Source: Candidatus Zixiibacteriota bacterium
Lineage (GTDB): Bacteria > Zixibacteria > MSB-5A5 > RBG-16-43-9
Length of the DNA: 18,665 nt
Direction: 5' to 3'
NCBI GenBank assembly: GCA_029858245.1
Contig: JAOUFL010000013.1
Span: 1-18,665, forward strand
Shown: positions 15,732-18,665 of the stretch, piece after piece
Numbering within the stretch: position 1 is the first letter of the stretch
Layout of the letters: each line of letters begins with the position of its first letter
Made by a program: the position numbers and the translations under genes
Notes under the pieces: model-generated
Told to the model about the DNA's origin: nothing
What the model saw: only the letters and a program-made list of their open reading frames with translations
Databases searched by the model: none

Positions 15732-16082
15732 ATGGAATACAGGCGTTCGGAAAATCTCAAGGACCCCTCTCTTAACCAGAGGATTATAACCCTTATTAAA
15801 AATATACCTGAAGGAAAAGTTGCAACTTACGGTCAGATAGCGACAATGGCCGGCAATCCTCAAGCTACCCGTCTGGTAGTATGGACCCTGAACTCCTGTT
15901 CCCAAAAAGAGAAATTGCCCTGGCACCGGGTAATTAACAGCAAGGGTCGTATTTCTCTAAAACCCGGCCAGGGTTACGAGCTCCAGAAAATGCTTCTGCA
16001 AAAGGATGGAATAAAATTCGAAGAGGATGATTCCATCGATCTTGAAAAATACCTCTGGAGTCCCTCTGAAATTCGATTGTGA
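15732..16082 (+). CDS. Alkyltransferase-like protein (ATL), MGMT family without active Cys
   Basis: 116 residues matching the DNA-binding domain of O6-alkylguanine-DNA alkyltransferases: VATYGQIATMAGNPQATR (30-47) with the helix-turn-helix Tyr33 and candidate Arg finger Arg47, then KLPWHRVINSKGRIS (61-75). The alkyl-acceptor Cys of PCHRV is Trp64, the defining feature of ATL proteins. In known ATLs the protein binds O6-alkylguanine, flips the base and recruits nucleotide excision repair rather than removing the alkyl group. The length (about 100-120) fits. It lies between a Cys-rich DUF3795 gene and a methyltransferase gene. TAGGA precedes the ATG. Confidence 0.93.
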   Translation: MEYRRSENLKDPSLNQRIITLIKNIPEGKVATYGQIATMAGNPQATRLVVWTLNSCSQKEKLPWHRVINSKGRISLKPGQGYELQKMLLQKDGIKFEEDDSIDLEKYLWSPSEIRL

Positions 16083-16120
16083 TATTGTTCTATTCCCTCA
16101 TTTAAGATTTTTAATCGACT

Positions 16121-16798
16121 GTGAGAAATAACCGTCTCATAAAGCAGATGAATTCCTATTATGCAAAGCGTGCCCCTGAGCATGATACGCTTATGGGATA
16201 TACTGACAATCTCCGGATGGAAAATCTTCTCTATCCTTTGATCAGACGTTTCGAGAAATATATAATCGATCAGGATGTTCTGGAGATCGCCTGCGGAACC
16301 GGCAACTGGACCCAGGTTCTGTCAAAAAGAGCACACTCGGTACTGGCTACTGATATAAACCACTCTGTCCTGGAAATAGCTAAAAACAAAAGTTACGGAA
16401 AAGCCCGGGTAACCTTCAGGATTGCTGATGCTTATGCGCTCCAAAAGATAAAAGGAAAATTCACCTTAGCTTTTGCTGCAGACTGGTGGTCACACATCCC
16501 CAGGTCCATGATACCAGGTTTCGTCAAGGGTTTACACACCAAGCTTGTCAAAGGGGCAAAAGTGATCTTCGTTGATATGCTTCCCAGAGAAAGCCTGGAT
16601 AGGATGTTCTCTCATTATGATGAAGAGGGGAATCTAATTCACAAACGGAGCTTGTCTGATGGAGAGGAATTTTACGTGGTCAAGAATTTCCCCGCAGAAA
16701 AAGAGCTTAAGTCTATTTTCGAAGGTAAGGTGGGTGATTTTGAATTTTATCAGGACATCCCCTTGAAAAGATGGATGCTTGCTTATACCAGGAGATGA
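16121..16798 (+). CDS. Class I SAM-dependent methyltransferase
   Basis: 225 residues. Motif I is DVLEIACGTGNWTQVL (52-67), the acidic residue after strand 2 is in LATDIN (Asp78), then FRIADAY (99-105) and FAADWWSHIP (118-127). These bind S-adenosylmethionine in Rossmann-fold methyltransferases. The substrate is unknown, with no family-specific tail. The start is uncertain: the GTG at 16121 is used here, and an ATG at 16148 would give MNSYYAKRAPEHD, a common beginning for such enzymes. Neither has a clear ribosome binding site; an in-frame TAA at 16112 limits extension. It lies 38 bp after the ATL gene and is the last gene of that run. Confidence 0.85.
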   Translation: MRNNRLIKQMNSYYAKRAPEHDTLMGYTDNLRMENLLYPLIRRFEKYIIDQDVLEIACGTGNWTQVLSKRAHSVLATDINHSVLEIAKNKSYGKARVTFRIADAYALQKIKGKFTLAFAADWWSHIPRSMIPGFVKGLHTKLVKGAKVIFVDMLPRESLDRMFSHYDEEGNLIHKRSLSDGEEFYVVKNFPAEKELKSIFEGKVGDFEFYQDIPLKRWMLAYTRR

Positions 16799-16914
16799 AT
16801 GGATTTCTAACTTCTGATAAGATATTCTATTATTAAAAAATAGCGGGGTTTCGTAAAGGGCGTAACGACCTGCGGGTTGTGGGACTTTAGAATTGATTCC
16901 TTAAGTTGTTGAGA

Positions 16915-16967
16915 AATGGGCTATTACAAAGAAAGACGAAAACTTACCTGCCTTGTTATAGCCCATT
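16915..16967. repeat. 15-bp inverted repeat with one mismatch
   Basis: AATGGGCTATTACAA (16915-16929) and TTGTTATAGCCCATT (16953-16967) are reverse complements except at one position, with a 23-nt loop. It is not followed by a T-tract on the plus strand. It may be an RNA hairpin, or the ends of a tiny mobile element remnant. Confidence 0.65.
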
Positions 16968-17284
16968 AAAACTCATAATGACCCAATCCCAATTTAAACA
17001 GCGGAGGTGTGTCTTAGATATATCCCACCATACTACTTTCTATTTCCCTAACACCTGCTTATGCTTTTTACGTTTTTTTGTAAGTTTTTTGCGAGAATTG
17101 AATTTCTATCTTTAAGTCTATGATACACTGACTGTTATTTATTTAATATATTAATTATCGCTTGCTTCTATAGATTTTTACGCAAACCATTGCGCTTGAG
17201 TTTTTTCGTAATTTCATGATAAAGTTAATTGGTTGATCTACAACACGTTAAGAAAAATCAACAGGCTGTTCCTGAAGTATTTTA

Positions 17285-17300
17285 TTGGCACGTTTCTTGT
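17285..17300 (+). promoter_or_regulatory. Possible sigma54 (-24/-12) promoter
   Basis: TTGGCACGTTTCTTGT matches the consensus TGGCACG-N4-TTGC except for the final base (GT in place of GC). GG and the -12 dinucleotide are separated by 10 bp as required. It would drive the PD40 gene from about 17311 with a leader of about 130 nt. One key base is off, so this is tentative. Confidence 0.35.
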
Positions 17301-17321
17301 TTTCTAAAAGTAGAAGAATTA

Positions 17322-17336
17322 CCTGCTTGTAGCAGG
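17322..17336 (+). other. Leader hairpin CCTGC/GCAGG
   Basis: A 5-bp stem with a 5-nt loop, then ATCTCTTTTC. It falls inside the leader expected from the sigma54-like site and could be a weak attenuator or a chance stem. Confidence 0.3.
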
Positions 17337-17443
17337 ATCTCTTTTCACAGATTTTAATGAAATAATTACGCCTAAGTCGTTACTTAGTTAGTAGCAAAGA
17401 AAAAACAAGATGTCAAAAATTAACCTCTACCAAGGAGGTCAAA

Positions 17444-18665
17444 ATGTATTTCAGATGGTTATCGGTATTGAACATATTTTGGGGGGTGTTAGTTTTATTG
17501 TTTTGGGTGGATAAACAGAGCATTAATGCATCCAACTTGTCAGCAATTGATGGGCAGTTTCAAAATGGATTAAACAATGTCCTGAATGATTCCGTTGCTG
17601 TGGAGAAGATAACATTCTATTCTGAGCGAAGCGGTAATGCAGAGGTCTATATAATGAACGCTGATGGCAGTGGCTTGAAACGGCTTACTACTAGCAGCGC
17701 CTTGGATAATGGTGCAGCTATTTCGCCAGATGGGAGTAAAATAGCTTTTTCTTCAACTCGCGATGGGAATTATGAGATTTATGTAATGAATAGAGATGGA
17801 AGCAATCAACAAAGATTGACCAATACACCATACAACGAAGTCCATGCGGATTGGTCACCAGATGGAAGCAAAATAGCTTACGCTTTATTTATCAGTCCCT
17901 CCTATGATGATGGAGATATTTACGTGATGGATGCAGATGGTAGCAATCAGCAGCAGTTAACCAGCGATCCGGCTAAAGATATGCGTCCCATCTGGTCTTC
18001 AGATGGTTCCAGGATAATATTTAACTCCTCCAGAGATGGCAATCACGAGATCTACACGATGAATGCAGATGGTAGTAATCAGCAGAGAATAACCAATACA
18101 GAGGTGGATGAACTCTTTCCCTGTTATTCACCGGATATGACCAAAATCGTCTATGCTTTAGTGAATTTTCAGACGATCAAAGCAGAAGTCCATGTGATGA
18201 ATGCGGATGGAACCGGAGATACTGCCTTGACCAACACCGGAGGGATAAATGAAGACGCAATTTGGTCGCCGGATGGGAAAGAGATTGTTTTTCAGAGCGA
18301 CCGCGATGGGAATTTCGAAGTTTACAAAATGGCAGCAGATGGCAGCAACCCCAGGCGTTTGACCAATCACTCCAGCTGGGATGGTTTTCCAGACTGGGGA
18401 GTGGTGCGTGAGCCGATGAACAAATATCTGGGTCAAACTCCGCCGGATTCGGTTCCCAAGATATTTGCTCCGGGGATAGTCTCCACCACAGACGGAGCTG
18501 AATATGCCTGTGCCTTCACTCCGGATGGAACTGAGTTTTACTTCACTCGTTATGACGAGGCAACTGCCACCAACAATATCTGGGTAACTAAACTAAACTA
18601 TTATAACCAATGGACTGCCCCGGTTTTTGCCCCCTTTACCCAGGGCTATTCCTATAATATTGAGC
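17444..18665 (+). CDS. TolB/PD40-type beta-propeller protein, C-terminus cut by window edge
   Basis: The frame is open from ATG 17444 to the right edge (407 codons). AAGGAGGTC stands before the ATG, a near-perfect ribosome binding site. Residues about 8-22 (LNIFWGVLVLLFW) form a signal peptide or anchor. Residues 55-320 contain six PD40 blades, each with the TolB-like pattern E-I/V-Y-x-M-N-x-D-G followed by SPDGSKI; examples are EVYIMNADG (67-75), EIYVMNRDG (111-119) and EIYTMNADG (202-210). A linker YLGQTPPDS (328-336) leads to FAPGIVST and a further PD40-like stretch (FTPDGTEFYF), so a second propeller or sensor domain probably follows. Such proteins act in the periplasm as binding scaffolds; the specific partner is unknown. 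Confidence 0.9.
   Translation, partial: MYFRWLSVLNIFWGVLVLLFWVDKQSINASNLSAIDGQFQNGLNNVLNDSVAVEKITFYSERSGNAEVYIMNADGSGLKRLTTSSALDNGAAISPDGSKIAFSSTRDGNYEIYVMNRDGSNQQRLTNTPYNEVHADWSPDGSKIAYALFISPSYDDGDIYVMDADGSNQQQLTSDPAKDMRPIWSSDGSRIIFNSSRDGNHEIYTMNADGSNQQRITNTEVDELFPCYSPDMTKIVYALVNFQTIKAEVHVMNADGTGDTALTNTGGINEDAIWSPDGKEIVFQSDRDGNFEVYKMAADGSNPRRLTNHSSWDGFPDWGVVREPMNKYLGQTPPDSVPKIFAPGIVSTTDGAEYACAFTPDGTEFYFTRYDEATATNNIWVTKLNYYNQWTAPVFAPFTQGYSYNIE

Larger units (their letters stand above)
16799..17443. other. Long intergenic region, no gene recognised
   Basis: 645 bases between the methyltransferase and the PD40 gene, mostly AT-rich. It holds a long inverted repeat (16915-16967), small stems at 17181-17194, 17322-17336 and 17372-17387, and a sigma54-like motif at 17285-17300. 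A short open frame at 16906-17115 has no family resemblance and is not called. Confidence 0.6.

Noticed and set aside
15732..16082. Active O6-alkylguanine-DNA methyltransferase
   Set aside because: The acceptor Cys is replaced by Trp64, so direct alkyl transfer is not expected; called as ATL.
16906..17115. 69-codon plus-strand frame in the long spacer
   Set aside because: No ribosome binding site, the sequence overlaps the inverted repeat at 16915-16967, and the product lacks any recognisable motif.
17181..17206. CGCAA-ACCA-TTGCG stem with TTTTTT as a terminator of the methyltransferase run
   Set aside because: The stem is 5 bp, the T-run begins 6 nt after it, and it lies about 380 bp beyond the stop codon.

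Overview
The window reads as about 18.7 kb of chromosome from a diderm (LPS-bearing) bacterium with moderate to low G+C. It carries an LptD-type outer-membrane protein, a DUF5916 outer-membrane barrel, two lipoproteins with clear lipoboxes, and a TolB/PD40 beta-propeller protein. This mix is typical of FCB-group lineages and related uncultivated phyla. The phylum-level guess is inference; no rRNA or marker gene is present. No tRNA, rRNA, CRISPR array, transposase or phage gene was seen.

Layout. From 1 to 7132 the genes are on the minus strand. In transcription order they are: a cyclophilin lipoprotein with a good sigma70-type promoter and an intrinsic terminator; a short Lon-type protease overlapping a CoA-binding protein by 4 nt; an exported fusion of a DJ-1/PfpI domain and a nitroreductase; and lptD, which runs off the left edge. 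A divergent intergenic region (7133-7529) separates these from a plus-strand set (7530-12181): a lipoprotein resembling SGNH hydrolases, a metal-dependent amidohydrolase, a GT-A glycosyltransferase and a GT-B glycosyltransferase. The two glycosyltransferases are separated by 2 nt. A hairpin-rich spacer (12182-12536) lies between this set and the convergent DUF5916 gene. On the plus strand there follow a Cys-rich DUF3795 protein, an alkyltransferase-like (ATL) DNA-damage protein and a class I methyltransferase in close succession. A 645-bp spacer comes next, with an inverted repeat and a possible sigma54 promoter, and then a PD40 propeller gene that runs off the right edge.

How the genes relate. 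The minus-strand half is mostly envelope biogenesis and protein quality control: LPS export to the outer membrane, an exported prolyl isomerase, and a cytosolic protease. The plus-strand middle probably builds or modifies a glycan or glycolipid. The right half looks like stress and DNA-damage functions next to envelope proteins of unknown role.

Most notable points: (1) a Lon homologue with no N-domain, whose ATPase has lost the Walker B glutamate, the sensor-1 Asn and the arginine finger while the Ser-Lys protease dyad and Walker A are intact; (2) the exported PfpI-nitroreductase fusion; (3) an LptD with an unusually long periplasmic region of about 440 residues before the barrel; (4) regulatory-looking inverted and direct repeats in three intergenic regions.
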